A stretch of 43,497 nucleotides of DNA from Faecalibacterium gallinarum (GCF_022180365.1 NZ_BQKV01000063.1:1-43497); one strand, 5' to 3'; counted from the stretch's first letter, positions 7,936 through 19,395 are shown. Notes: generated by a model not told the origin, from the letters alone. Numbers and translations: made by a program.

Positions 7936-9015
7936 TTAGCCCATGGTGATCTTTTTAGCGGGCAACTTCGCCATCACCCCGGCGTCCAGCCCGTCGGCCA
8001 GGGCTTCGCCCTGGGCGGTCAGGTCGTTTTGCAGGGTCTCAGAGCAGAGATCCGAGAGGATATCTCCCCGCAGCTGGTCGAGGGTCAAAGTGTCCAGGGG
8101 GTCCAGCCGGACCAGGAGCAGGATGGCATAGCTGCTGTACTCCACAGCGGCGGCCTGGCCCACTTCCAGCCCCCGGACGGTGTCGGCGGCTTCCTCGGTG
8201 AAGGAAGTCTCAAGATCGCTGTCCAGCAAAAAGCCGGTGGCGAAATCGGCGGCGGTGGGGGTGTACTCGCCGCCCAGGACGGCGTACATCTCAGACACGG
8301 TGTCGGTGACCGCGGCCTGGAAATCGGCGGCCGAGCTGCCGGTGTACCCGGCGGCGGCCTCTTCGGCCAGGGTCAGCATCTGGGCGGTCTGGTCCTCGTC
8401 GGCAAAGGCGAAGGTGGACGAGTCATAGAGGGGCACCGAGATATAGCAGGTGTAGAGCATCTCGTCCAGATGGGCCAGCAGGTCGGCATCCGAGACGGGG
8501 GTCTCCCCCTCGGGGCCGTAGACCAGATCCAGCAGGGCGGCGGATTTGACCAGGTTCCGCTCGTAGAGCTTGAGGCTCTCGAGGCCGATGCCGTTGGCGG
8601 TGTAGATGGTGCCGTAATTATCCAAAAGCTGCTGGGCGTAGGCGTCGGCCTGGGCGGTCTGGGCCTCGGTCAGCTCGCCCCCCAGTTCTTCGAACCGCTC
8701 CTCCACCGCGGCGTAGAACCGCAGAGTCTCCATGGTCTTTTCGGCCACATAGTCGCTGACCAGGGCGGTTTCGCCGGTTTCCTCGTCCAGGGTGATGGTC
8801 TCCTTCAAAAAGGATTTGACGTCGTTATAGTCCTGGTCGGTGCCGGCCAGCTGGGCGGCCTGCTGGTAGGCGTCGAACTGGGCCAGCAGGTAAAGCCCCG
8901 AAGTGATTTCGGTCTCGCCGACCGTGCCCACCGTGTCGGGGGTGGAGATGTGACAGCCCGCCAGGGCCAGACAGAGCGCCAGCACCAGAGCCAGCGCGGA
9001 AAATGCTTTTTTCAT
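7936..9015 (-). CDS. Lipoprotein of the SurA/PrsA foldase type (putative peptidyl-prolyl isomerase)
   Basis: Predicted extracytoplasmic folding factor anchored by a lipid. The N-terminus MKKAFSALALVLALCLALAGC is a type II signal peptide with lipobox LALAGC. The rest (359 residues in all) is acidic and helical, with an N-terminal SurA_N-like stretch (VGTVGETEITSGLYLLAQFDAY). A C-terminal part resembles a degenerate parvulin or chaperone domain, without clear catalytic residues, so isomerase activity is uncertain. It lies 72 bp downstream of mfd on the same strand. A foldase gene after mfd is a common Firmicutes arrangement and strengthens the call. AGGAGC precedes the ATG. Confidence 0.68.
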   Translation of the reverse strand: MKKAFSALALVLALCLALAGCHISTPDTVGTVGETEITSGLYLLAQFDAYQQAAQLAGTDQDYNDVKSFLKETITLDEETGETALVSDYVAEKTMETLRFYAAVEERFEELGGELTEAQTAQADAYAQQLLDNYGTIYTANGIGLESLKLYERNLVKSAALLDLVYGPEGETPVSDADLLAHLDEMLYTCYISVPLYDSSTFAFADEDQTAQMLTLAEEAAAGYTGSSAADFQAAVTDTVSEMYAVLGGEYTPTAADFATGFLLDSDLETSFTEEAADTVRGLEVGQAAAVEYSSYAILLLVRLDPLDTLTLDQLRGDILSDLCSETLQNDLTAQGEALADGLDAGVMAKLPAKKITMG

Positions 9016-9087
9016 GGGTGATGCTCCTGTATTTTTTATGGTTTTATCGTGGGATATCCTTGAGTATACCCCGCCGAGGTCCGGCCG

Positions 9088-12000
9088 TCAACCGGTTTCG
9101 GGGCGGTCGGGGGTCTTGCCGCTCTGGAGGGCGGCCATCTCCCGGAGGATGAGCTGCAGCAGTTCCAGCGGTTTTTCGTCGGGCCGGAGGGTCACCGACA
9201 GGTAGGGCCGGGCCCCGGCCCCCGCCGTCACCCGCCCGTCAAAGGCCACCAGCAGACCCCGGATCATGGGCAGGCCCAGCTCTTCCAGGGAGAGGGTGAT
9301 CTGGTCTTTCTTCTGGGTGACCTCGTAGACCCCCACATTGGTGGCCAGCACCCGCACCAGGGAGACGTTCACCAGGTCGCTCACCGAGGGGGGCGGGTCG
9401 CCGTAGCGGTCGATCAGTTCGTCCAGCACGTCGGCCCCATCCTCGGGGGTCTGGATGGCGGCGATCCGGCGGTAGGCTTCGATCCGCCCCGGCCCGTCGG
9501 GGATGTACCGCTCGGGGATGTAGGCGTCCACCCGCAGGTCCACGAGACACTCGCTCTTGTCCCGGCGGATGGGCTCGCCCTTGGCCCGGGCGATGGCCTG
9601 GGTCAGCATTTTCACATAGAGGTCATAACCCACGGCCTCCATGTGGCCGTGCTGGCTGTGGCCCAAAAGGCTGCCCGCGCCCCGGATCTGCAAATCCCGC
9701 ATGGCGATCCGGAACCCGGAGCCGAAGGCGGTGAACTCCCGAATGGCGGAGAGGCGCTTCTGGGCGATGTCCGAGAGGGTTTTGTCCCGCCGGAAGGTGA
9801 AGTAAGCGTAGGCTTTCCGGCCGCTGCGGCCCACCCGGCCCCGGATCTGGTAGAGCTGGGCCAGGCCCATCCGGTCGGCGTCCTCGATGATCAGGGTGTT
9901 ACAGTTCCGCACGTCGATGCCCGTCTCGATCAGGGTGGTGCAGACCAGAATGTCGATCTCCCCGTTGATCAGGTGCTGCCAGACCGGGTTTAGCTCCTCC
10001 TCGGTCATCTTGCCGTGGGCGATCCCCACCCGGGCCCCGGGGGCCATCTGGCTGACCCGGGCGGCGGTGGCCTCGATGTTGTCCACCCGGTTGTGGAGGT
10101 AGTAGACCTGGCCGCCCCGGGCCAGTTCCTTCTTGATGGCCTCGGCCAGAATCACCTCGTTGTATTCCAGCACGAAGGTCTCCACCGGCTGCCGCTCGAT
10201 GGGGGGCTCCTCGATGGTGGACATATCCCGGATGCCGCTCATGGCCATATTCAGGGTGCGGGGGATGGGGGTGGCCGAGAGGGTCAGCATATCCACCCCG
10301 ATGAAGCTCTCTTTCAGTTTTTCCTTGTGCTTGACCCCGAACCGCTGTTCCTCGTCGATGATGACCAGCCCCAAATCGTGGAACCGCACGTCCTTGGAGA
10401 GGAGCCGGTGGGTGCCCACCACCAGGTCCACGCTGCCCGATTGCAGCCCCCGGAGGGTCTCTTTCTGCTGTTTGGGGGTGCGGAACCGGGAGAGCAGCCC
10501 CACCCGCACCGGGAAAGCCTCCATCCGGGAGAGGATGGTGTTGTAGTGCTGCCAGGCCAGCAGGGTGGTGGGGGCGAGGATCGCGCACTGCTTGCCCCCC
10601 ATGATGCACTTGAAGGCCGCCCGCAGGGCCACCTCGGTCTTGCCCACGCCCACGTCGCCGCAGAGCAGCCGGTCCATGGGCCAGGCTTTTTCCATGTCTT
10701 TCTTGATCTCGGCGGTGGCGGCCAGCTGGTCGTCGGTCTCGTCGTAGGCAAACCGGGCCTCAAAGTTCTGCTGCCAGTCCCCGTCGGCGGGGAAGGCGTA
10801 GCCCTTGGCCTCCCGGCGGCGGGCGTAGAGCTCGATCAGCTCCTGGGCCATCTCCTCGGTGGCCTTTTTCACCTTGGCCCGGGTGCGTTGCCACTCGGCG
10901 CCGCCGAGTTTGGCCAGCTTGACCTTTTCTTCATCCCCGGGGGCGGTGTACCGGCTCAAAAGATCCAGCTGGGTCACCGGCACGTAGAGCACGTCCGACC
11001 CGGAATATTGAATCTTCAGATAATCTTTGATGGCGCCCTGGACTTCCAGCCGCTGGATGCCCGCATACATGCCGATGCCGTGGCTCTGGTGGACCACATA
11101 GTCCCCGGGCTTTACGTCCGACAGGCTGGTGAGAGCGTCTTTGTTCTTCTTCCGTTTTTTCTTTTGTTCGGCGGCCTCGTCCAGCCCGTGCCGCCGGGAA
11201 GAGAGTACCGCGAACCGCCCAAAGGGGAAGCTGCATCCCCCGTGGAGGTGGCCGGGCAGAATCTGCACCAGCTTTTTGGAGGGGCGGACGTCCCGGCTCA
11301 TGCTGACGGCGTAACCCTTGTCCGCCAGATCCCGGGTGAGGGCGGCGGCGCTCTTGGGGGTGCCCGCAAAGAGAGCCACGGCGTAGCCCTGTTCCAGCAG
11401 GGGGTCCAGATCCTCGGCCAGGGTTTTCAAATCGCCGCTCCAGTTGGGGGCGGCGTGGGCCTCGGCGTTGATCAGGTCCTTGAGCTTGAACTCATTCATC
11501 CCCCGCAGGAAGTTCTCGCACAGGAGGGTGGAGTTTTTCTGCGCCGCCAGGGCCAGGTCCGCCATGGTCTGGTAGAGCACGTCCAGCCCGGGGCAGAGGA
11601 CCCCTTCTTCCAACAGGCCGGTGAGTTCCTCCCCCCGGCGGTACTCGGTGGCCTTCTGGGCGTCCCGGATGCCCCCCACCTCGTCCAGGATGAAAAGGGG
11701 ATTGTTCAAATGATCCAGCAGGGTGGCGGGGGTGGGATACCGCAGGCCGTAGTATTTGTCCATGGCCTCGGGGACGATGCCGGTGTCCAGCTGGGCCAGA
11801 TCGGCGGCCATGGCCTGTTCCAGGGCGGTTTTCTTCTTGCCCCGGGCCTTGGCGGCGGCCTCCCGCAGGGCCTGGGCGGTGGCGGCGGCGTCCCCGAACA
11901 GCACCTCCCGGGCGGGGGAGAGGTGGATTTTTTCCAGGGGGGCGTCCCGCCGCTGGGTCAGAAGATCAAAAGAGGAGAGGGAGTCGATTTCCTCGTCCCA

Positions 12001-12573
12001 GTACTCGATTCGGGCGGGGGAGCGCATATCGGGGGCGTAGATGTCCACGATGTCGCCCCGGACGCTGAACTGCCCCGGGCCCTCCACCTGGCTGCGGCGG
12101 ACGTACCCGGCGGCAAAGAGCCGCTGCACCAAAGCGTCCCGGTTATAAGTCATGCCGGGTTTTAAGGTGAGGGTGTTGGCCCGGAACTCGTCCGGCGGAA
12201 CGGTATATTGGAGCAGGGCCTCGGCGGGGACGCAGACGGCCTGGAGCCGCCCGCCCGCCAGCTCGCCCAGGACGGACAGGCGGCGGTATTCGTATTCCCG
12301 GCCTGCGCCCTCCACGGGGCGGAGCATAAAGTCCCGGGGCGGAAAGACCGCCGCCGCGAGGCCCAGAGCTTTCAGGTCCTCGGCGTAGTGGGTGGCCTCG
12401 GCCTCGCCGGGGGTCACGATGCAGAGGATCCGGCCCAGATCTTTCTGGAGCGCGGCATACAGCAGCACACGCCCGGCCGGGGGCAGGCCGAAGAGGGCCG
12501 CCGGGCCCGGGGACGAAAAGCTGGCCGCGATTTTCTGGTATTCGGGGGTGGCTTTCAGCAGTGCTTCGTACAT
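9088..12573 (-). CDS. mfd: Transcription-repair coupling factor Mfd
   Basis: ATP-dependent DNA translocase that removes RNA polymerase stalled at lesions and recruits UvrA for nucleotide excision repair. The 1161-residue length is typical. Order: UvrB-like N-terminal modules; the RNA-polymerase-interacting CarD-like domain (LKPGDYVVHQSHGIGMYAG, near residue 493); the helicase core with Walker A GDVGVGKT (about 638), DEEQ box IIDEEQRFG (about 738), SATPIPRTLN, and the conserved QIRGRVGRSG; and a C-terminal TRCF domain. The gene lies between pth upstream and the foldase lipoprotein downstream, as in many Firmicutes. A hairpin at 12601-12624 sits in its leader. Confidence 0.96.
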   Translation of the reverse strand: MYEALLKATPEYQKIAASFSSPGPAALFGLPPAGRVLLYAALQKDLGRILCIVTPGEAEATHYAEDLKALGLAAAVFPPRDFMLRPVEGAGREYEYRRLSVLGELAGGRLQAVCVPAEALLQYTVPPDEFRANTLTLKPGMTYNRDALVQRLFAAGYVRRSQVEGPGQFSVRGDIVDIYAPDMRSPARIEYWDEEIDSLSSFDLLTQRRDAPLEKIHLSPAREVLFGDAAATAQALREAAAKARGKKKTALEQAMAADLAQLDTGIVPEAMDKYYGLRYPTPATLLDHLNNPLFILDEVGGIRDAQKATEYRRGEELTGLLEEGVLCPGLDVLYQTMADLALAAQKNSTLLCENFLRGMNEFKLKDLINAEAHAAPNWSGDLKTLAEDLDPLLEQGYAVALFAGTPKSAAALTRDLADKGYAVSMSRDVRPSKKLVQILPGHLHGGCSFPFGRFAVLSSRRHGLDEAAEQKKKRKKNKDALTSLSDVKPGDYVVHQSHGIGMYAGIQRLEVQGAIKDYLKIQYSGSDVLYVPVTQLDLLSRYTAPGDEEKVKLAKLGGAEWQRTRAKVKKATEEMAQELIELYARRREAKGYAFPADGDWQQNFEARFAYDETDDQLAATAEIKKDMEKAWPMDRLLCGDVGVGKTEVALRAAFKCIMGGKQCAILAPTTLLAWQHYNTILSRMEAFPVRVGLLSRFRTPKQQKETLRGLQSGSVDLVVGTHRLLSKDVRFHDLGLVIIDEEQRFGVKHKEKLKESFIGVDMLTLSATPIPRTLNMAMSGIRDMSTIEEPPIERQPVETFVLEYNEVILAEAIKKELARGGQVYYLHNRVDNIEATAARVSQMAPGARVGIAHGKMTEEELNPVWQHLINGEIDILVCTTLIETGIDVRNCNTLIIEDADRMGLAQLYQIRGRVGRSGRKAYAYFTFRRDKTLSDIAQKRLSAIREFTAFGSGFRIAMRDLQIRGAGSLLGHSQHGHMEAVGYDLYVKMLTQAIARAKGEPIRRDKSECLVDLRVDAYIPERYIPDGPGRIEAYRRIAAIQTPEDGADVLDELIDRYGDPPPSVSDLVNVSLVRVLATNVGVYEVTQKKDQITLSLEELGLPMIRGLLVAFDGRVTAGAGARPYLSVTLRPDEKPLELLQLILREMAALQSGKTPDRPETG

Positions 12574-12600
12574 GGCAGCTCCTTTCGTGGGGGATCATTT

Positions 12601-12624
12601 GCCGCTTTTTCGAGAAAAAGCGGC
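12601..12624 (-). other. Hairpin in the pth-mfd spacer
   Basis: An 11-bp inverted repeat (12601-12611 with 12614-12624) with a minimal loop. No T-run follows on the minus strand, so it is not a standard terminator. It may stabilise or attenuate the mfd message. Confidence 0.45.
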
Positions 12625-12714
12625 GCAAAAAGCGTTTCAGCCGCGAGATACCTTTTGCGGGCCCATAAGGTGGAGCGCCGCGGCGGTCAACGGCTGCGGA
12701 AGGGATTCAAATGA

Positions 12715-13293
12715 TTATCGGTTGTATTTGTTCTGCGCCTGGCCCAGTTTCCCGTCCATCATCAGCCGGGCGGCGGCCTCGATGTCGGGGTACCGGTCGG
12801 CGAGAGCTTTGGCGTCCTCGGCGCTGAAATGCCCCAGAACCCAGTCGGCCAGATCGTAGTCGGGGTGGGGTTTGGCCCCTACGCCGATCCGAATCCGGGG
12901 GAACTGGTCGCTCCCCAGCCGGGCGATGATGCTCTTGAGGCCGTTGTGGCCCCCGGCGCTGCCCGAGGGACGGATCCGCAGTTTGCCCGGGGCCTGGGTG
13001 ATGTCGTCGCACAGGACGATCACATGGTCCGCCGGGATTTTAAAGAAAGCCGCCAGGGGCGCGATGGAGTCCCCCGAGAGGTTCATATAGGTCAGGGGTT
13101 TCAGAAGAACCACTTTGTGGCCCTCCACTTCGGTCTGGCCCCACAGGCCCTGGAACTTGGCCTTGCTCACCGAGACCCCCCATTTGCCCGCCAGGTAGTC
13201 CAGCGCGGCAAAGCCCGCGTTGTGCCGCGAGCCGTCGTATTTGGCCTCGGGGTTGCCCAGGCCAGCGATCAACCAGATGTCGTTTGCGTTCAT
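12715..13293 (-). CDS. pth: Peptidyl-tRNA hydrolase
   Basis: Cleaves the ester bond of peptidyl-tRNAs released from stalled ribosomes. The 192-residue protein has the family start GLGNPEAKYDGSRHNAGF, which contains the substrate Asn (14) and catalytic His (24). It also has the catalytic Asp region VLCDDITQAPGKLRIR and the GGHNGLKSI motif. A usual Gly in GLGNPG is Glu here, which is tolerated in the family. It lies upstream of mfd on the same strand with a 141-bp spacer. The glmU-pth-mfd order recalls Bacillus glmU-prs-ctc-pth-...-mfd with intervening genes missing. Confidence 0.95.
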   Translation of the reverse strand: MNANDIWLIAGLGNPEAKYDGSRHNAGFAALDYLAGKWGVSVSKAKFQGLWGQTEVEGHKVVLLKPLTYMNLSGDSIAPLAAFFKIPADHVIVLCDDITQAPGKLRIRPSGSAGGHNGLKSIIARLGSDQFPRIRIGVGAKPHPDYDLADWVLGHFSAEDAKALADRYPDIEAAARLMMDGKLGQAQNKYNR

Positions 13294-13857
13294 ATCCTAT
13301 AACCTTTTCTGTTGGGAATTTGTCGTTTTAACGTGTGGCGCCCCGCCCCGCAGGGCGCAAAAGTCAGGCCCCGCCCCTTTTGGCGCGGAGCCTTTTTATT
13401 CGCGCTGTAACCTGATGGAAACCGTCAGGCCCGCGCCGCGGCAGCTGTACCGGCTGCAAACCATAGCGTTTTAGAGGCAGCGGGGAGAAAAATTTATTTG
13501 AACCCACCCGCCCATTCAGATGTGCGGTGTCTGTTCTCCTGCACAGGCCTCGGCAGCCGAACGGTTTGACCGGCTGGCCCCGCACCTTCGGGCCGCGTAG
13601 CAACAACAGCGACCGCTGCCAGTGGCAGGAGGAGGGAGCTATTGTTGGCGCCGCGCTCTGATTTGTGCAAGCACCCGCCAGGGTGCGCCGCAGAAATCAG
13701 TCAGCGCAAGAGGAGGACCGACTTGCGGGGACTGCCGGGCGAATCCGAACGGCTGCCCTTATGAAGTCGCTTTCGGTTTATTTCCCCCGAAGGGGGAACG
13801 CCGCGCAGCGGCAAGGGGGGAACATCTAAAGGGTGGGAGGGTGGGATTTAAATAATA
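13294..13857. other. 564-bp gene-free spacer with several hairpins; possible dispersed repeat or structured RNA
   Basis: No convincing gene: short open frames here are rich in Arg and Pro and have no ribosome site. Visible structure: a terminator-like hairpin at 13366-13397 (plus strand, two mismatches, T5), a 7-bp hairpin 13782-13798 (ttccccc-gaa-gggggaa), a 5-bp hairpin 13800-13812, and gcaccc/gggtgc near 13673. No tRNA, RNase P, tmRNA or SRP RNA signature was seen. The minus-strand leader of pth must start within it or in glmU. Confidence 0.35.
13366..13397 (+). terminator. Terminator-like hairpin upstream of pth (plus-strand orientation)
   Basis: A 12-bp stem with two mismatches (13366-13377 with 13382-13393), a TTTT loop and a following T5 run. 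No plus-strand gene precedes it, so it may end antisense transcription. Confidence 0.4.
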
Positions 13858-14619
13858 TTATTTCCCTTCCTCTTCCAGCTTCTTCTTTTTGGCGATATAG
13901 TCCGCCATCTTGGGCGCGGCCCAGCCCTCGAGATTGGCCTGGCGGCCCCGCTCGATGGCCAGCGCCCCCGCCGGCACGTCTTTGCCGATGGTGCTGCCCG
14001 CGGCGGTGTAGGCCCCGTCGCCCACCGACACCGGCGCCACAAGGTTTGTGTTGCAGCCGATGAAGCAGTAGTCCCCGATGGTGGTGCGGTATTTGTTCTC
14101 GCCGTCGTAGTTGCAGGTGACGGTGCCGCAGCCGAAGTTGCAGTATTTGCCCACGTCGGAATCCCCGATGTAGGTCAGGTGGCTGACGGTGTTCCCCCGG
14201 GCAAAGTTGGAGTTCTTGGTCTCCACATAGGCCCCCAGATGGACCCCGTAGTCGGTGACGGTGTTCACCCGCACATGGGTGAAGGGCCCGATGTTGTTGT
14301 GGGGCCCCAGCTTGGAACTGTAAATCTGGCTGGCGTTGACGGTGGTGCCCTCGCCGATTTCGCTGTCCTCGATCAGACTATTGGGGCCGATGACGCACCC
14401 CGGGCCGATCTTGGTGGCCCCCCGCAGGGTGGTGCCGGGCAGAATCCGGGCGCCGGGGGCGATCTCGACGCTCTCTCCAATATACACCTGGCGGCTGGTG
14501 ATCACCACGCCGTTTGCAATATGGCGGCGGAGCACCGCCTCGTTGGCCGCCTCGGCGGCATCCAGGGCAGCGGCCGCCTCGGCCAGGGCCCCGGTTTCCG
14601 AATGATTCATGTGATCCAT
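13858..14619 (-). CDS. Stand-alone left-handed beta-helix acetyltransferase, GlmU C-terminal type
   Basis: A 253-residue protein that matches only the C-terminal half of GlmU, the glucosamine-1-phosphate N-acetyltransferase domain. Hexapeptide repeats start near residue 40 (VYIGESVEIAPGARILPG, IGPGCVIGPNSLI). The GlmU active-site region is present: YVETKNSNFARGNTVSHLTYIGD (catalytic His) and GCGTVTCNYDG. The uridylyltransferase domain (normally ~230 residues with LAAGxGTRM) is missing, and the upstream DNA in this frame shows none of it. The start ATG at 14619 has GGGAGGGG upstream; the longer frame to 14958 has no such site and runs through the promoter. It probably supplies GlcNAc-1-P with a separate uridylyltransferase encoded elsewhere. 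Confidence 0.8.
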   Translation of the reverse strand: MDHMNHSETGALAEAAAALDAAEAANEAVLRRHIANGVVITSRQVYIGESVEIAPGARILPGTTLRGATKIGPGCVIGPNSLIEDSEIGEGTTVNASQIYSSKLGPHNNIGPFTHVRVNTVTDYGVHLGAYVETKNSNFARGNTVSHLTYIGDSDVGKYCNFGCGTVTCNYDGENKYRTTIGDYCFIGCNTNLVAPVSVGDGAYTAAGSTIGKDVPAGALAIERGRQANLEGWAAPKMADYIAKKKKLEEEGK

Positions 14620-14737
14620 CAAAAAGATCCCCTCCCAAAAGCTCCCGCTGCCGGGCCGAACGCCCGCCGGGGCTGCGAATCTTTGGGCAAGAAAGCGTTT
14701 TCGGGCGAAACTGCCCGCTCGAACTTTCTCCCAGTTT

Positions 14738-14766
14738 ATATTATCGAAAAACCTTCGGCATTTCAA
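14738..14766 (-). promoter_or_regulatory. Promoter of the GlmU-type acetyltransferase gene
   Basis: Reading on the minus strand: -35 TTGAAA (14766-14761), 17-bp spacer, -10 TAATAT (14743-14738). The predicted leader is about 110 nt and contains a small inverted repeat (cgggc...gcccg near 14703-14716). Confidence 0.55.
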
Positions 14767-14843
14767 GGGAAATGCACAAATTTCAGAAAACAAAATCGGC
14801 AGATTTATGGCCCGAACGGCTGGATTTTCCTCTCCCGTTTTGG

Positions 14844-14849
14844 TATAAT
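14844..14849 (+). promoter_or_regulatory. Extended -10 promoter of ppdK
   Basis: TGG followed by a perfect TATAAT at 14844-14849. The -35 region is weak. It lies about 100 bp upstream of the ppdK start and is divergent from the acetyltransferase promoter. Confidence 0.5.
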
Positions 14850-14950
14850 ATTTTAGCATCAGATCAGAACCGTTGATAAAAAGACAGGATAAGCGAAGAT
14901 GCCTCCGGCGCGCCGCGCCGGATCCAAACCGAATTGGAGGTAAATGTTTC

Positions 14951-17617
<2,667 letters not shown>

Positions 17618-17758
17618 GAAATATCTCTCCTACGACTATTCTTTGACGCTGGATGACGCCTCTGCCTGGTGCAGAAAAGCAAATTTCGCGTTTCGGAAGA
17701 GTGTTTGGAAAGATATGGCCGTCACGGTTAACCTAGATTTGAATTAAATCAATCTCAG

Positions 17759-17788
17759 ACGGAGGCAGTGAAAGCTGCCTCCGTTTTG
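17759..17788 (+). terminator. Terminator downstream of ppdK
   Basis: A perfect 10-bp stem (17759-17768 with 17775-17784), a 6-nt loop, then TTTTG. Confidence 0.8.
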
Positions 17789-17802
17789 TGTATGAACCCT
17801 TA

Positions 17803-17839
17803 AGCGTTTGCGTGTTTCAAAACCCGCAGACGCTTTTTT
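17803..17839 (+). terminator. Second tandem terminator before the mobile-element genes
   Basis: A 10-bp stem with one G-U pair (17803-17812 with 17825-17834), followed by TTTTTTATTTT. The 17618-17758 stretch before the pair of terminators holds no recognisable gene. Confidence 0.75.
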
Positions 17840-17884
17840 ATTTTGTCCACAACAGAAAGACGGCGAAAGCCGGGAGGTGCGTGT

Positions 17885-18256
17885 ATGAGCGATTTCTTTT
17901 ACGGCGAGCAAGCAAATCTGTTTTCCTTCTACCGGCTCCCCAAGGCCCTGTTTACTAGCAGGAGATTTGAAGATGTCTCGGTGGAGGCTAAGGTCCTCTA
18001 CGGTTTCCTGCTGGACCGGATGGGCCTTTCGGCCAAAAACGGCTGGAAGGATGAGGAAGGGAGGGTGTATATCATCTTCACGGTGGAGAGCATCATGGAG
18101 CATCTGGGATGCAGCAATAAGAAGGCGGTGGGCCTGCTGCGGGAGCTGGAGGAAAAGGCGGGCCTCATCGAGCGCAGGCGGCAGGGCCTGGGCCGCCCCA
18201 GCCTGATCTATGTGAAAAACTTCATCGAGGCCCCGGAAGAACGATTCAAGAGATGA
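17885..18256 (+). CDS. RepA_N-domain replication initiator (mobile-element type)
   Basis: A 123-residue protein consisting almost entirely of the RepA_N winged-helix domain. It runs FYRLPKALFTSRRFEDVSVEAKVLYGFLLDR, then VYIIFTVESIMEHLGCSNKKAVGLLRELE, then GLGRPSLIYVKNF. RepA_N proteins start replication of Firmicutes plasmids and occur on Tn1549-like conjugative elements. Plasmid versions carry a long C-terminal extension that is absent here, so it may be a short ICE-type version or a truncated one. GGGAGGT precedes ATG 17885. It is followed by parB, as expected for an element maintenance module, but no parA is present. Confidence 0.78.
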   Translation: MSDFFYGEQANLFSFYRLPKALFTSRRFEDVSVEAKVLYGFLLDRMGLSAKNGWKDEEGRVYIIFTVESIMEHLGCSNKKAVGLLRELEEKAGLIERRRQGLGRPSLIYVKNFIEAPEERFKR

Positions 18257-18263
18257 AAAAAGA

Positions 18264-18315
18264 ACACCTCCAGAGTGTCAAACCGACACGGCCGGAGGTG
18301 TAAAAAGGACACTCT
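18264..18315 (+). promoter_or_regulatory. Nested hairpin with an alternative pairing between repA and parB
   Basis: Outer stem 18264-18271 with 18294-18301 (acacctcc/ggaggtgt) and inner stem 18275-18279 with 18285-18289. The segment 18272-18279 (agagtgtc) can instead pair perfectly with 18308-18315 (gacactct). Mutually exclusive folds of this kind suggest attenuation or antisense control; no T-run is present. Confidence 0.4.
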
Positions 18316-18447
18316 AATAAGAAGAATAAGAACGATACTGATTATAGCGAAATATCCTTTCCTTTCCGGAGAGGGGAGGCAAGACCATTTATTTTCACGA
18401 CTCTGGGCAGATGCACAGAGGATTGTTTTTCACAGGAGGTGGCAAGT

Positions 18448-19326
18448 ATGTTGAAAACGAAAGCAGAACCGGCAGAACAGGTCGAGGAAATCCGGCAGGT
18501 TCCCATCACGGAATTGCACCCGTTCAAAGATCATCCCTTCAAGGTTCTGGACGATGAGGCCATGCTGAAAACGGTGGAGAGCGTGGCACGGTTCGGTCTG
18601 CTGACCCCGCTGGTTGTCCGGCCGCGGCAGGAGAGCGGCTATGAGATCATCTCGGGCCATCGGCGGCAGCATGCAGCCCAGCTGGCAGGCCTGAAAATAT
18701 TGCCGGTCATTGTCCGCCAGCTGGACGACGACCAGGCGATCCTCCAGATGGTGGAAAGCAATTTGCAGCGGGAGAACATCCGCCCCAGCGAGCGGGCCTT
18801 CGCCTACAAGATGAAGCTGGAGGCCCTGAAACATCAGGGGGCACGGACAGATTTAACTTCGAGCCAAGTTGGCGAGAAGTTGTGGAGTGTGACCCAAGTA
18901 GGCGCTGCTGCTGAGGAAAGCGAGCGCCAAGTTCACCGATATATCCGTCTTACCCACCTGATTACCGAACTGCTGGAGATGGTAGATCAAAAGAAAATAT
19001 CCTTTAATCCCGCTGTGGAGTTGTCCTATCTGACGGCCTCGGAACAGCGGGATTTTTTGCAGGCCATGGAGGATAGCAAGCACCCGCCGTCACTGTCTCA
19101 GGCCCAGCAGATCAAGAAGCTGAGCCGAGTAGGCGGGTGCAGCTATGACGCCATCATGGACGTGATGACATCGGATAAAAAGGCCGAGTTGGATCGGCTG
19201 ATCCTGAAAAATGAGGCAATCCAAAAGTATTTCCCAAAGTCCTACACCCCGCGTCAGATGGAAGAGACCATCTTGAATCTTCTCGAACAGTGGCACAGAA
19301 AGCGCCAGCACAGCCGGGAACGCTGA
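18448..19326 (+). CDS. ParB/Spo0J-type partition protein
   Basis: DNA-binding CTPase-type partition protein of 292 residues, probably of plasmid or ICE origin. The ParB N-terminal nuclease-like/CTP domain is clear: ITELHPFKDHPFKV, SVARFGLLTPLVVRP, the GHRR box (about 70-73) and ESNLQRENIRPSERAFAYKMKLEAL. A helix-turn-helix region (LTSSQVGEKLWSVTQVGAAAEESERQVHRYIRLTHL in sense) and a helical C-terminus follow. The ATG at 18448 has AGGAGGT 7 bp upstream; a GTG three codons earlier overlaps that site and is less likely. The lack of a parA neighbour suggests that the module is incomplete. Confidence 0.88.
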   Translation: MLKTKAEPAEQVEEIRQVPITELHPFKDHPFKVLDDEAMLKTVESVARFGLLTPLVVRPRQESGYEIISGHRRQHAAQLAGLKILPVIVRQLDDDQAILQMVESNLQRENIRPSERAFAYKMKLEALKHQGARTDLTSSQVGEKLWSVTQVGAAAEESERQVHRYIRLTHLITELLEMVDQKKISFNPAVELSYLTASEQRDFLQAMEDSKHPPSLSQAQQIKKLSRVGGCSYDAIMDVMTSDKKAELDRLILKNEAIQKYFPKSYTPRQMEETILNLLEQWHRKRQHSRER

Positions 19327-19386
19327 ATCGGCAGAAGATCAGCAGAGGGCAGCGGTGCGGCATCCTTCCGATACTCACAGTGGCCC

Positions 19387-19395
19387 TGCTATAAT
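19387..19395 (+). promoter_or_regulatory. Extended -10 promoter upstream of the TnpV gene
   Basis: TGC followed by TATAAT at 19390-19395, about 45 bp before the start codon at 19440. The -35 element is weak. Confidence 0.45.

Noticed and set aside
13364-13606. Minus-strand 80-codon frame and neighbouring plus-strand frame (13622-13855) as genes
   Set aside because: Arg/Pro/Gly-rich translations without ribosome sites, across several hairpins; more consistent with noncoding DNA.
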